Assembly (NCBI GenBank): GCA_963783835.1
Contig: CAWAOX010000015.1
Coordinates: 310,001 to 374,000 of the forward strand
Origin: CAIQPS01 sp963783835
GTDB taxonomy: Bacteria; Actinomycetota; Thermoleophilia; RBG-16-64-13
Direction: 5' to 3'
Length of the DNA stretch: 64,000 nucleotides
Shown piece by piece: positions 16,770-25,648 of the stretch (its first letter is position 1; each line of letters starts with the position of its first letter). The notes below the pieces were generated by a model. The model saw only the letters and a program-made list of their open reading frames with translations, searched no databases and was not told where the DNA came from. The position numbers were made by a program, and so were the translations under genes.

Positions 16770-18236
16770 ATGGACTCGGATCCGATCATCGTTTGGTTCA
16801 GGCGCGACCTCCGCATTGCGGACAACCCCGCGCTACTGCATGCCGCCCGGCACGGGCGGCCGGTCATTCCCGTGTATGTGGCCGGTTGGGAGGATGGCGA
16901 CCCCTGGGCCCCGGGAAAGGCCGGGCGATGGTGGCTCGAACAGTCCCTCCGCCAGCTTGCCGTGTCTCTCGCTTCACGAGGGGCGCCTCTCCGCACGCTG
17001 CGCGGTAGGGCCGAAGAGCAGCTGCCCCGGTTTGCGCGCGAGATGGGGGCAAGGGAGGTCGTATGGAACCGGCTTTACGAACCGTATGTACGGGAACTCG
17101 ACCGCCGGGTGGCAGCGGGTCTTGAGCGGGACCGGTTGCGGTGGCGCGCGTTCGACGCCGCGCTACTGTTCGACCCCGAGAGTCATCTTTCCCGCTCGGG
17201 CAGACCCTTCACGCAATTCACCGCGTTCTGGCGCAGTTGCACGTCGCTGCCCGAGCCGGCGCCGCCCGAGCCTGAGGTCGGCGTGCTGCCGGGCATAGAA
17301 ACAGCCCCGGACGAGCACGTGCCGGAGCCGGTCTCGCCCTGGGAACCACGTGCCGGCGAAACGCGAGGATGGGTGCCGGGCGAGGCCGGCGCGTACGCTC
17401 ACCTCGAGCGCTTCCTGGAGGAGGGGTTGACCGATTACGATTCGTCGCGGGACTTTCCGGGCAGCGACGGCACGTCGCGACTGTCGCCCCATCTGCACTT
17501 CGGGGAGATAGGTCCGCGCCAGGTGTGGCACGCCGTGCGAGAGGCGGTCTGGGCTGGCACAGGCGCGGGTGCCGCCGCGGCCCCGGGCCCGGCGTCGTTC
17601 CTGCGCCAACTCGGCTGGCGCGAGTTTGCGCATTACCTGCTGGTGCACTTCCCGCATATACCAGAAGAGCCCTTCCGTCCCGAGTTCGCCGACTTTCCGT
17701 GGGAGGAGGACCCCCAGGGATTCGACGCTTGGAAGCGCGGAGAGACCGGCTATCCTCTCGTGGACGCGGCGATGCATCAACTCCTGACCGAGGGGTGGAT
17801 CCACAACCGCGCGCGCATGGTGGCAGCCTCCTTTCTGACCAAGGACCTTCTGATTCCCTGGCAGCAAGGCGCGGCGTGGTTCTGGGAGCGTCTTGTCGAC
17901 GCCGACCTGGCGAACAACACGCTCGGCTGGCAATGGACGGCGGGATCGGGACCCGATGCCGCTCCTTACTTCCGGATCTTCAATCCCTTGTTACAGGCGC
18001 GCCGGTTCGACCCTGAGGGGGCGTACGTGAGCGCGTGGCTCGACCAAGCCTCCGGCCGGGCAGAAGCGGGGCAGGCGCCCCCTAGCCCGATCGTCGACCA
18101 CGGAGAGGCTCGAGCCCGGGCTCTGGCGGCGTTCAGAGGCATCCGGCGGGTGGGGCCCCCCGACACGCGGGCGTCACATGCTCAGACTCCCAGCGCCGGC
18201 GGTCATTCCCCCTTGCCAAGTGATATGCAAGTATGA
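16770..18236 (+). CDS. phr: Deoxyribodipyrimidine photolyase
   Basis: Light-driven repair of cyclobutane pyrimidine dimers using FADH- and an antenna cofactor. The 488-residue chain has the N-terminal alpha/beta antenna domain (WFRRDLRIADNPALLHAA) and the C-terminal FAD domain with LSPHLHFGEI, FLRQLGWREFAHYLL, HNRARMVAASFLTKDLLIPW and DADLANNTLGWQWTAGSG, all class I CPD photolyase signatures. It begins 9 bases after the peroxiredoxin stop, so the two probably form an oxidative/light-stress operon. The last 30 residues are unconserved. Confidence 0.95.
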   Translation: MDSDPIIVWFRRDLRIADNPALLHAARHGRPVIPVYVAGWEDGDPWAPGKAGRWWLEQSLRQLAVSLASRGAPLRTLRGRAEEQLPRFAREMGAREVVWNRLYEPYVRELDRRVAAGLERDRLRWRAFDAALLFDPESHLSRSGRPFTQFTAFWRSCTSLPEPAPPEPEVGVLPGIETAPDEHVPEPVSPWEPRAGETRGWVPGEAGAYAHLERFLEEGLTDYDSSRDFPGSDGTSRLSPHLHFGEIGPRQVWHAVREAVWAGTGAGAAAAPGPASFLRQLGWREFAHYLLVHFPHIPEEPFRPEFADFPWEEDPQGFDAWKRGETGYPLVDAAMHQLLTEGWIHNRARMVAASFLTKDLLIPWQQGAAWFWERLVDADLANNTLGWQWTAGSGPDAAPYFRIFNPLLQARRFDPEGAYVSAWLDQASGRAEAGQAPPSPIVDHGEARARALAAFRGIRRVGPPDTRASHAQTPSAGGHSPLPSDMQV

Positions 18237-18281
18237 GACGGTCTATTCACCGCTCGTAGCTCGCGCACAGGAAGGCGACTG

Positions 18282-18779
18282 TTGGACGAACAGAACATTC
18301 CCGAGCCGCAAATCCCCGTCGAGCGACAGCCATCTCCCGAGCAGCCGCCCGAGACCTACCGGGGCGACGTCTTGCCGCCCTCCTCTCCGGCTGCGCCTCC
18401 GTATCCGCCGTCCTCCTATCCGCCCCATAGAGGCAGGCATGCGGGGGGATGGTTGATAGGCGTCATCGTCATCGTCATCGGGGTCGTCTTTCTTGGCCAG
18501 AACCTCGGTTGGTGGTCCGGGTGGTCACTAAACAACTGGTGGGCGTTGTTCATTCTCATTCCCGCCTTCGGATCGCTGGCCGGTGCCTGGAGGCAGTACG
18601 TCGCGAACGGCCGCCGGTTCGGCGGAGACGTCGCGCGTCCTCTCTTGATCGGGGTTCTGCTCGTGTTTGTGACGCTGGCCTTCTTGCTCGAGTTGGATTG
18701 GTCCTACATATGGCCGATAGTGCTCATCCTCGTCGGCGTGGGGCTGCTGGTGGGGCGGTGGCGGCGCCGGGACGGCTGA
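18282..18779 (+). CDS. Small membrane protein with LiaF/DUF5668-like transmembrane domain
   Basis: A 165-residue protein. A proline-rich cytoplasmic N-terminus (residues 1-55) is followed by four hydrophobic segments: LIGVIVIVIGVVFLGQNLGW, WALFILIPAFGSLAG, ARPLLIGVLLVFVTLAFLL and YIWPIVLILVGVGLLVG, ending in the basic WRRRDG. The layout matches LiaF-like transmembrane domains, often linked to envelope stress, but no sensor kinase or LiaF C-terminal domain is nearby. Start TTG 18282 is supported by AGGAAGG about 6 bases upstream. Function unknown. Confidence 0.7.
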   Translation: MDEQNIPEPQIPVERQPSPEQPPETYRGDVLPPSSPAAPPYPPSSYPPHRGRHAGGWLIGVIVIVIGVVFLGQNLGWWSGWSLNNWWALFILIPAFGSLAGAWRQYVANGRRFGGDVARPLLIGVLLVFVTLAFLLELDWSYIWPIVLILVGVGLLVGRWRRRDG

Positions 18780-18832
18780 TGCAGATGCATGGTGCGACTC
18801 GGGTTCGGTAGACAATCGACTAAGGAGGGGTC

Positions 18833-20440
18833 ATGGACGGCGAAGTAAGGTCATCGGCAGCGAAGGAGATAAGCGCAGAGCGGCGGATGCTCAAACGGTC
18901 GCTGACGCTGCTGCCTCTCTTCGGGATCATCTATTTCACCGTAAGCGGCGGCACGTTCGGCATCGAGTCCCTGTTCAGCTATTCGGGCGCAGGCATGGCG
19001 CTGCTGCTGATCGCGGTGATCCCCTTCGTCTATAGCATTCCGAACATCCTCATGGTGCGGGAACTGCAGTCGATGATGCCCGTCGAGGGCGGCTACTATC
19101 ACTGGACGAAGCAGGCATTCGGCCCGTTCACAGGATTCATGACAGCCTGGATGAACCTGGTGATGTCGTGGGTCGACGTGGCCATCTATCCGGTGCTCGG
19201 AGCGGTCTATCTGGGCTTCTTCTTCCCGGCCATCAACGACGGCATCGGAGGCATCCCCGGCTGGGTCATGCAGTGGATCGTGGCCATCGTCATCATCGCG
19301 GTCATTTCGGTCCTGCAGATAAGGGGAGCCCGCGTTGCCGGGATGACCAGCGTCTGGATCGGCGCGATTCTCTTGATCCCCTTGCTGATCATGAGCGTGC
19401 TCGGTTTCTGGAACTGGGGAGTCCACGGCAGCAGCTTCCAGATGTCGTTTCTGCCGCAGGACACAGGGATGACGGGAGCGTTCTCCGTCGGGCTCTTCGT
19501 GGTCATGTGGAACTACATGGGCTGGGAGCTACCTACATCGGCCGGCGACGAGATCGTCAAGCCGAGGCGCACCTATCCGCTCGCGATGGCCCTGGTGCTT
19601 ATCGCCGCCATAGCAACGTATGCCATTCCGACCGTCGCCGCCCTGTACGGAGGCGCCGGTGACAACAACAAGGTCCTGTTGTGGGGCATCGAGGAATCAG
19701 AGGAGGGGGCCGGCATCGGGGCCGACCTGGAAGCAGCGGGCATGACGCCGGAGCAGATGGAGGCCGCGGGCGTTGATGCGACGAGCTCCGAAGGCTGGTG
19801 GCTCCCTGATATCGCCAAGGCCGTGGGGGAGACTACCTCGGGTGCCGGCAGCGGCTTTGCCAGTTTCCTCGGCAACTTCATGATGGTGGCGGCCATCCTC
19901 TCCATGGTGGGACTCTTCATCGGGTGCAGTATCTCGGCCACACGTATCCCGTTCGCCTTGTCGGAGGACGGGATGATGCCCAAGCCCTTGGTGCGGGTCC
20001 ACCACAAGTGGGGCACGCCCTGGATCGCCATCATCATAAGCGGCGTTGTCTTTGCCGTCTTCTCGGTGAATGCGTTTGCCTTCCTGGTCGTCCTTGACGT
20101 GCTTCTCAACTCGCTGACCCTTCTCCTGGAATTTGCCGCCCTGTGGTGGCTGCGCCGCAAGCTCCCCGAGATACCGAGGAGCCGTATTCCCGGTGGCTTG
20201 ATAGGCCTGTTCATTGTGACCATCCTTCCCGCCTTGGTCATCATCCTGGCCATCTATAGCCAGGTCATCGAAGAGGGCTGGCAGTCCATATGGTTGGCCG
20301 GCATCGCAATAGCCATCGGGGCCATCCTCTACTTCGTGATGAAGCGGTTCGTGAAGCCGGGCATCCCGGATATCGATCCGTTCACACCTCAAGAGGAAGT
20401 CGCTCCGGTGGCGGAAACGGCCCCGGCACTCTTGAAGTGA
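18833..20440 (+). CDS. APC-superfamily amino acid permease
   Basis: Integral membrane transporter of 535 residues with about 12 hydrophobic segments. The N-terminal segment LLPLFGIIYFTVSGGTFGIE matches the first helix of APC transporters with its unwound GG substrate site, and MVRELQSMMPVEGGYYHWTKQAFGPF is the conserved family loop. An insert of about 65 residues rich in Glu/Ala follows the seventh helix. Strong ribosome-binding site AAGGAGGGG before ATG 18833. It lies 37 bases upstream of a saccharopine-dehydrogenase-like gene, so the substrate is probably an amino acid or polyamine metabolised by those enzymes. Substrate not determinable from sequence. Confidence 0.88.
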   Translation: MDGEVRSSAAKEISAERRMLKRSLTLLPLFGIIYFTVSGGTFGIESLFSYSGAGMALLLIAVIPFVYSIPNILMVRELQSMMPVEGGYYHWTKQAFGPFTGFMTAWMNLVMSWVDVAIYPVLGAVYLGFFFPAINDGIGGIPGWVMQWIVAIVIIAVISVLQIRGARVAGMTSVWIGAILLIPLLIMSVLGFWNWGVHGSSFQMSFLPQDTGMTGAFSVGLFVVMWNYMGWELPTSAGDEIVKPRRTYPLAMALVLIAAIATYAIPTVAALYGGAGDNNKVLLWGIEESEEGAGIGADLEAAGMTPEQMEAAGVDATSSEGWWLPDIAKAVGETTSGAGSGFASFLGNFMMVAAILSMVGLFIGCSISATRIPFALSEDGMMPKPLVRVHHKWGTPWIAIIISGVVFAVFSVNAFAFLVVLDVLLNSLTLLLEFAALWWLRRKLPEIPRSRIPGGLIGLFIVTILPALVIILAIYSQVIEEGWQSIWLAGIAIAIGAILYFVMKRFVKPGIPDIDPFTPQEEVAPVAETAPALLK

Positions 20441-20477
20441 GGGGCAGCCGCTCCAGAACTGTCAACGAGTCGAGGAG

Positions 20478-21696
20478 ATGGACATGAAGGTTCTCCTGGT
20501 AGGCGTAGGTGGAGTGGGCGAAGCCATGGCGGTCCTATGCAAGGATAGACCCTGGGTCGAGAAGCTGGTCCTCGCCGACTACAACGTCGAGCGCGCGAAA
20601 GAGGTCCAGGCGAAAGTGGGCCGCGCCGGCCGCATGCCCGTCGAGTTCATCGATGCGGGCGACAAAGAACAGATCGAGGCGCTTGGCCCGGCGCCACGGG
20701 GTGGACCTGATCCACAACGCGGTGGACCCAGTGTTCAACGAGGCCATCTTCGACGCGGCGTACGAGGCCGGCTGCCACTACATGGACATGGCCATGACGC
20801 TTTCCACCGCTCATGCCACCAACCCGTACTCGACGTGCGGAGTCAAGCTGGGCGACTACCAGTTCGAGCGGGCCGGCGCGTGGGAGAAGAAAGGGTTGCT
20901 TGCTTTCGTCGGCATGGGGGTCGAGCCGGGGATGGCCGACGTATTCGCCAAGTACGCCGAGAAGCATTTGTTCGACGAGATCGAAGAGATCGGGGTCCGC
21001 GACGGGGCCAACCTGGAGGTCCGCGGCTACGAGTTCGCGCCGAACTTCTCTATCTGGACCACCATCGAGGAGTGCCTGAACCCGCCTGTGGTCTGGGAAG
21101 AGGGAAAGGGCTGGTGTACCACGGAGCCGTTCTCGGAGCCGGAGGTGTTCGACTTCCCCGAAGGCATCGGTCCGGTGGAATGCGTCAACGTGGAGCACGA
21201 GGAGGTCCTGCTCGTGCCCCGCTGGGTCAAGTGCAAGCGGGTCACTTTCAAGTACGGTCTGGGCGACCAGTTCATCGGCGTCCTCAAGACCATCAAGATG
21301 CTCGGTCTGGACAACCGCTTCCCTATCGACGTCAAGGGCGTGCAGGTGGCGCCGCGGGACGTGGTGGCGGCCACCCTTCCCGATCCGGCCCACTTGGGCG
21401 ACCAGATGTTCGGCAAGACATGCGCGGGAACGTGGGTGAAGGGCAGCAAGGACGGCAAGCCGCGCCAAGTCTACCTGTATCAGGTGGCCGATAACGAGAC
21501 CTGCATGAAGGAGTATGGAGTCCAAGCCGTGGTCTGGCAGACGGCGGTCAGCCCGGTCATCGCCTGGGAATTGCTCGAGACCGGGGTGTGGAAGGGCGCC
21601 GGAGTCCTCGGCCCCGAGGCCTTCGACCCCGACCCCTTCGTGGAGATGATGCCGAAATACGCGTTCCCCTGGGGGCTCAAGGAGATGACTGCCTGA
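20478..21696 (+). CDS. Saccharopine dehydrogenase-family NAD(P)-dependent oxidoreductase (one-base frame break)
   Basis: The Rossmann N-terminus MKVLLVGVGGVGEAMAVL, then LIHNAVDPVFNEAIFDAAYEAG and MAMTLSTAH, place it in the saccharopine dehydrogenase/lysine-6-dehydrogenase/carboxynorspermidine-reductase fold. The frame shifts near 20687: IEAL in frame 3 continues as ARRHGVDLIHNAVDP in frame 1 if one G of TTGGCC is removed. Repaired length is about 405 residues, normal for the family. Start ATG 20478 with GAGGAG upstream. It sits between an amino-acid permease and a class III aminotransferase, suggesting reductive or oxidative metabolism of a diamino acid. The exact reaction cannot be assigned. 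Confidence 0.8.
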
Positions 21697-21697
21697 C

Positions 21698-21973
21698 GTG
21701 GGCTGGCTGTTCAACCGGGAACGGGTACTCTTTCGCACCCACCAGCCGCCTTTCCGGACGCCGGAGTGGGCCGCGGGGGCCCTCGTGGAACAGGAAGGCA
21801 CGTTGTACCGGATCACGCGCTGGAGAGAGTTGCCGCCGGTGGCGCTGGAGCGCGGCGGGTCGGTGCACGAATGGGAAGTCATGGGCCGGAAAGCGTCGGG
21901 CAGGGAGGTCCGTGACGAGTTGGCCAAGGGAGCCCAGTCCCTGTTGGAGGGCGAGAGCGCCAAAGATCCGTGA
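21698..21973 (+). CDS. Small conserved-looking hypothetical protein
   Basis: A 91-residue soluble protein beginning MGWLFNRERVLFRTHQPPF, with no signal peptide or membrane segment. It has several Trp/Arg residues and a basic C-terminal helix. Start GTG 21698 lies two bases after the stop of the preceding dehydrogenase-like gene, so it is probably co-translated. I do not recognise the family. Codon use (G/C third positions) matches its neighbours, supporting a real gene. Confidence 0.55.
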   Translation: MGWLFNRERVLFRTHQPPFRTPEWAAGALVEQEGTLYRITRWRELPPVALERGGSVHEWEVMGRKASGREVRDELAKGAQSLLEGESAKDP

Positions 21974-22063
21974 GGCGAAAGACTGCCTGTAGCCTCTCCT
22001 GACGGCTATGATTGACACGCTGCGTGAGCGAATCCAGACGACCAAGACCCGGGGGTTAGAGAG

Positions 22064-23449
22064 ATGTCATCGGGAACGATGAAGGTGGACCGGAAGCGCA
22101 TCGCCGAGTTGGTGGAGCGGGAAGAGAAGCGTCTCGAGGATTCCACTCCCAAGTCCTACGAACTCTTCAAGAGGGCCTCCAAGTCGCTCGTCAACGGCGT
22201 GTCTTCCAGTTATCAGATGCGCGACCCCTATCCCGTGTACTTCACGCACGGAAAGGGCTCCAAGATCTACTCGGTGGACGGCCTTGAGCTCAGTGACTTC
22301 CACAACGGTTTCGGCTGTATGGTCCAGGGACACGCCCACCCGGCCATCATCGAGGCCATCAAGAAGCGCTGCGAGCTGGGGACCCAGTTCGCGCTGCCCA
22401 CCGAGGACTCGATAGTGGTCGCCGAGTATCTGGCCGAGAACTTCCGGTTGCCCAAGTGGCGCTTCGTGAACTCGGGGTCCGAGGCGACGATGGACGCCAT
22501 CCGTATCGCCCGGGCCTTCACTGGGCGCGAGCAGGTGATGAAGATATTCGGTTCGTACCACGGGCACCACGACTACGTGATGGTCAGCTTGGGCATCGCC
22601 GACTGGGGCGACATCGGCGAGCGCGACAACTACAAGTCGGTCTCGTACGGCGCAGGCATACCGAAGGTTGTCATCGAGATGACCTCGGCGGTGCCCTTCA
22701 ACGACGCTCCCATGATGGAAGCGCGGATCCAGCACCTCATCGACGAGGGTCGCAAGCCCGCCTGCGTGATCATGGAAGCGGCCATGATGAACCTTGGCGT
22801 CGTTCTCCCCGAGCCCGGCTATCTGCAGGCGGTTCGCGATATAACCAAGAAACACGGCATCGTGCTCATCTTCGACGAGGTGAAGACCGGTATCTGCACG
22901 GCTGCCGGCGGCGCCGTCGAACGCTGGGGCGTCGTGCCCGATATGGTCACGCTGGCGAAGGCGTTGGCCGGCGGACTGCCCTCGGGGGCCATCGGCGGCT
23001 CGGCAGAGGTCATGAGCGTGGTAGAGACCGGCAAGGTCTACCAGGTCGGCACCTACAGCGGCAACCCGCTGTCGATGGCCGCTGCCCGGGCGAGCATGGA
23101 AGAAGTCATGACGCCGGATGCCTACAAGCATCTCAACTATCTGAACGACCGCCTTATCTCCGAGTGCGACGCCGTCTGCGCCACGTACGACTTCCCCGGC
23201 TACACGGTCGGCATCTCGTCCAAGGGCTGCGTCAACTTCGCCAGTGGCAAGATCACCGACTACGAGTCGTTCATCCGCTACCAGGACTTCGAGCTCTGCA
23301 ACCTGGCCTGGCTCTACAACATCAACCGCGGTGTCATCATGGCGCCGGGGCGCGAAGAGGAATGGACGTTGTCGGTACAGCACACCGACGAGGACATCGA
23401 CCGGTACGTCAACGCCTTCGAGGGTTTGGTGAAGGAAGTGCTCGCCTGA
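22064..23449 (+). CDS. Class III PLP aminotransferase (glutamate-1-semialdehyde aminomutase-like)
   Basis: Fold-type I PLP enzyme of 461 residues. Signatures in order: VSSSYQMRDPYPVYFTHGKG, DFHNGFGCMVQGHAHP, FVNSGSEATMDAIRIARAFTGR, GSYHGHHDYVM, IFDEVKTGI with the PLP-pairing Asp, and TLAKALAGGLPSG with Schiff-base Lys at residue 299. It resembles hemL but is longer and not next to other heme genes. Its neighbours (permease, saccharopine-dehydrogenase-like) favour an amino-acid catabolic transaminase or aminomutase. Start ATG 22064 follows GGGGGTTAGAGAG. Confidence 0.88.
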   Translation: MSSGTMKVDRKRIAELVEREEKRLEDSTPKSYELFKRASKSLVNGVSSSYQMRDPYPVYFTHGKGSKIYSVDGLELSDFHNGFGCMVQGHAHPAIIEAIKKRCELGTQFALPTEDSIVVAEYLAENFRLPKWRFVNSGSEATMDAIRIARAFTGREQVMKIFGSYHGHHDYVMVSLGIADWGDIGERDNYKSVSYGAGIPKVVIEMTSAVPFNDAPMMEARIQHLIDEGRKPACVIMEAAMMNLGVVLPEPGYLQAVRDITKKHGIVLIFDEVKTGICTAAGGAVERWGVVPDMVTLAKALAGGLPSGAIGGSAEVMSVVETGKVYQVGTYSGNPLSMAAARASMEEVMTPDAYKHLNYLNDRLISECDAVCATYDFPGYTVGISSKGCVNFASGKITDYESFIRYQDFELCNLAWLYNINRGVIMAPGREEEWTLSVQHTDEDIDRYVNAFEGLVKEVLA

Positions 23450-23460
23450 CCCGGCAGAGG

Positions 23461-23553
23461 GTGAGCATCCTCCGTTTCCTGCTGGGCATGCGCCCCCGCC
23501 GGCGGGCGGCGAAGCCGATGGAAGTGGCCGGGGGACCGGAGGTGCAACGCTGA
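23461..23553 (+). CDS. Possible 30-residue basic peptide
   Basis: GTG 23461 opens a 30-codon frame reading MSILRFLLGMRPRRRAAKPM and ending at TGA 23551-23553, just after the aminotransferase and preceded by GGCAGAGG. It would be a short hydrophobic-then-arginine-rich peptide. Support is only the position, a weak ribosome-binding site and a clean stop; it could be chance. Confidence 0.2.
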   Translation: MSILRFLLGMRPRRRAAKPMEVAGGPEVQR

Positions 23554-23655
23554 GCTTGGGGACTGCTCCTCCATAAGGCCGCTGCCCGGGGTATCCTTGG
23601 CCAAGACAGCAGGCTACGACCCGGCGGAGCACATGCGCCGACCGACGGAGGGTGG

Positions 23656-24156
23656 ATGGAGACTATCCTGACGCGCCGCAGCATCCGTAAGTACACGGCA
23701 CAGCCCGTTTCCGACGATCTCGTCACCGAGTTGCTCCGGGCTGCGATGGCTGCGCCTTCAGCCGGGAATCAGCAGCCCTGGCAGTTCGTCGTCGTGCGCG
23801 ACCGGGCGACTCTCGAGGTGGTATCGACGGCCAACCCATACGGGGGCATGGCCCGTGACGCTCAGTTGGCTGTGATCGTCTGCGGTGATCTGGAGCGCGA
23901 AGAGCGTCCCGGCTTCTGGGTGCAAGATTGCGCGGCGGCGACCGAGAACCTCCTCATCGCGGCCCACGATGCCGGGCTGGGAGCCGTTTGGTGCGGCACA
24001 TATCCCCGCGAGGAGCGCATGCAGCCTATCGCGGTGGCTCTTGGTCTGCCCGAGCAGGTGATCCCGTTCGCAGTGGTGCCGATAGGGTATCCTGCCGAGC
24101 ACCCTGCTCCGGCCGATCGTTACGATCCAGGCCGTGTCCACTTCAACCGTTGGTAG
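23656..24156 (+). CDS. Nitroreductase-family FMN oxidoreductase
   Basis: A 166-residue flavin reductase-fold protein. RRSIRKYTAQPVSDDLV and AAMAAPSAGNQQPWQFVVV form the N-terminal FMN-binding motif, and ATENLLIAAHDAGLGAVW with a C-terminal VVPIGYPAEHP complete the family pattern. It is on the short side, typical of the minimal nitroreductase group. The substrate is unknown; members reduce nitro groups, quinones or flavins. It is followed 6 bases later by a flavin-reductase-like gene. Confidence 0.9.
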   Translation: METILTRRSIRKYTAQPVSDDLVTELLRAAMAAPSAGNQQPWQFVVVRDRATLEVVSTANPYGGMARDAQLAVIVCGDLEREERPGFWVQDCAAATENLLIAAHDAGLGAVWCGTYPREERMQPIAVALGLPEQVIPFAVVPIGYPAEHPAPADRYDPGRVHFNRW

Positions 24157-24162
24157 GGAGGA

Positions 24163-24762
24163 ATGATGAAGAAGTCACTCGGCCCCGGCACGTGGCTTTA
24201 CCCGACGCCTGTGTTCGTCGTGGGCACCTACGACGCCGCCGGTAAGCCCAACGTCATGACTGTCGCGTGGGGTGGGATCTGCTGCAGCAAACCGCCGTGC
24301 GTCGCCATATCGGTCCGCAAGGCCACGTACACCTACGGGAATCTCATGCAGCGTCGGGCGTTCACCATCAGTCTGCCCACCCAGGATCAGGTGGTGCACG
24401 CCGACTACTTCGGCGTGGCGTCAGGGCGGGACACCGACAAGTTCGCTGCTGCCGGGCTCACGCCAGTCTCGTCCGACCTGGTCGAAGCGCCCTATGTGGG
24501 CGAGTTCCCATTCGTGCTCGAGTGCAAAGTGGTCCATGTGGCCGAACTCGGCCTCCATACGCTGTTCGTGGGCGAGATCCTCGACGTCAAGGTCGACGAA
24601 GGCTGTCTGGACGCCAAGGGCAAGCCGACCGCCGAACTCGTGCGGCCCATCTGGTGGGGGCCCAGCGAGAACCAGTACTACGGCCTGGGCGAGAATCTGG
24701 GACGGGGCTTCTCCATCGGCAGAGCTCTCGAGACCGGCTCCGATGGCCGGGCGTCGAAGTGA
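24163..24762 (+). CDS. Flavin reductase-like FMN-binding protein
   Basis: A 199-residue split-barrel flavoprotein: MTVAWGGICCSKPPCVAISVRK, then AFTISLPTQDQVVHADYFGVASG with the FMN phosphate-binding region, and a C-terminal YYGLGENLGRGFSIGRAL. The HpaC/flavoredoxin-like group reduces FMN or acts as an electron carrier in anaerobes. ATG 24163 has GGGAGGA upstream. It probably forms a unit with the preceding nitroreductase gene. The reading frame is intact. Confidence 0.88.
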   Translation: MMKKSLGPGTWLYPTPVFVVGTYDAAGKPNVMTVAWGGICCSKPPCVAISVRKATYTYGNLMQRRAFTISLPTQDQVVHADYFGVASGRDTDKFAAAGLTPVSSDLVEAPYVGEFPFVLECKVVHVAELGLHTLFVGEILDVKVDEGCLDAKGKPTAELVRPIWWGPSENQYYGLGENLGRGFSIGRALETGSDGRASK

Positions 24763-24791
24763 TACAGAGCCGCGCTGTCTCGAGGAGAACG

Positions 24792-25628
24792 GTGTCTAGT
24801 TGGGTGAAAAGCAGGACGGTTGTTCTGGCTACCCCAGCCCTCTTCATTGGGGTGGTTGCCGTGGCGGTCTTTGCGCTCGCGTTCACGGGCGGCTGCTCGG
24901 GCGAAGGTCCCGGGGCTCCCACTGGGCCCGACAGCGTTGTGGTCCTCACGGTGGAGCAAGCTCTGGCCGCCGAGGAAGGCCGAGAGCTCAACGTCCAAGG
25001 AGCAGTGTTCGCGACCGGTGACCAGACGATGCTGGTCTCCGCGTTGGCCGAATCCTACCCTCCCCAAGCCGGTGGGGCGACCCTGCCGGTCAAGGGGCTC
25101 GATCTGGACGGCCTCGTGGGGCTGACTTCCACCGCGGGGCAGGTGGGCGTCGCCGAGGTCACGTGGTCGGACTATTGGCCGGTGCTCACGGGGGTCGTCA
25201 AAGAGGGCGTTCTCGAGGTCCAGGGGATCCCGCGGGTCGAAGAGGACATCAGCTTCGAAGGCATAAGGCTGCGGTTCAGCCCGGTGAGCGAGCCGGTCAG
25301 TTCGGGCGATCAGGTCTGGTGGGCCTTCGATGTGACCAACACCGGCCAGGCGCCAGTGCGACTTGTGTTCTCAGACGGCCAGCGCGGAGACCTGATCCTG
25401 AGCCAGGGAGACGTGGATGCATACACCTGGAGCGCCGGCAAGAGCTTCACCCAGGGCGTCGAGATCGTCACGCTGGAGCAGGGCAAGTCCCTCTCGGTGG
25501 TGTTGCACGACACCCTGGATGTCCCAGCGGGGGACTATGCCGTGACCGCTCGGGTGACCGCGATGGTGGGCCCGTCCGGCTCAGAGGCTCCTCTGCCCGA
25601 GATCACGTCGACTCTAACGGTCCATTGA
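24792..25628 (+). CDS. Lipoprotein with C-terminal BsuPI-like domain
   Basis: A 278-residue exported lipoprotein. Start GTG 24792 is chosen because GAGGAGA lies 4-10 bases upstream; GTG 24759, overlapping the previous stop, is an alternative. A hydrophobic signal (VVLATPALFIGVVAVAVFAL) ends in the lipobox TGGC, with Cys near residue 37. The C-terminal 110 residues match the BsuPI beta-sandwich (WWAFDVTNTGQAPVRLVFSDGQ, YTWSAGKSFTQ, PAGDYAVTARV). BsuPI domains occur in protease inhibitors and in many cell-surface proteins; a precise role cannot be given. It is next to the hydantoinase genes but not clearly related. Confidence 0.7.
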   Translation: MSSWVKSRTVVLATPALFIGVVAVAVFALAFTGGCSGEGPGAPTGPDSVVVLTVEQALAAEEGRELNVQGAVFATGDQTMLVSALAESYPPQAGGATLPVKGLDLDGLVGLTSTAGQVGVAEVTWSDYWPVLTGVVKEGVLEVQGIPRVEEDISFEGIRLRFSPVSEPVSSGDQVWWAFDVTNTGQAPVRLVFSDGQRGDLILSQGDVDAYTWSAGKSFTQGVEIVTLEQGKSLSVVLHDTLDVPAGDYAVTARVTAMVGPSGSEAPLPEITSTLTVH

Positions 25629-25648
25629 CGGTACCCGGCGATGGCCGC

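Noticed and set aside
22007..22040. Promoter before the class III aminotransferase
   Set aside because: TATGAT and TTGACA are both present but in the wrong order and spacing for a single promoter, and no partner boxes were found.
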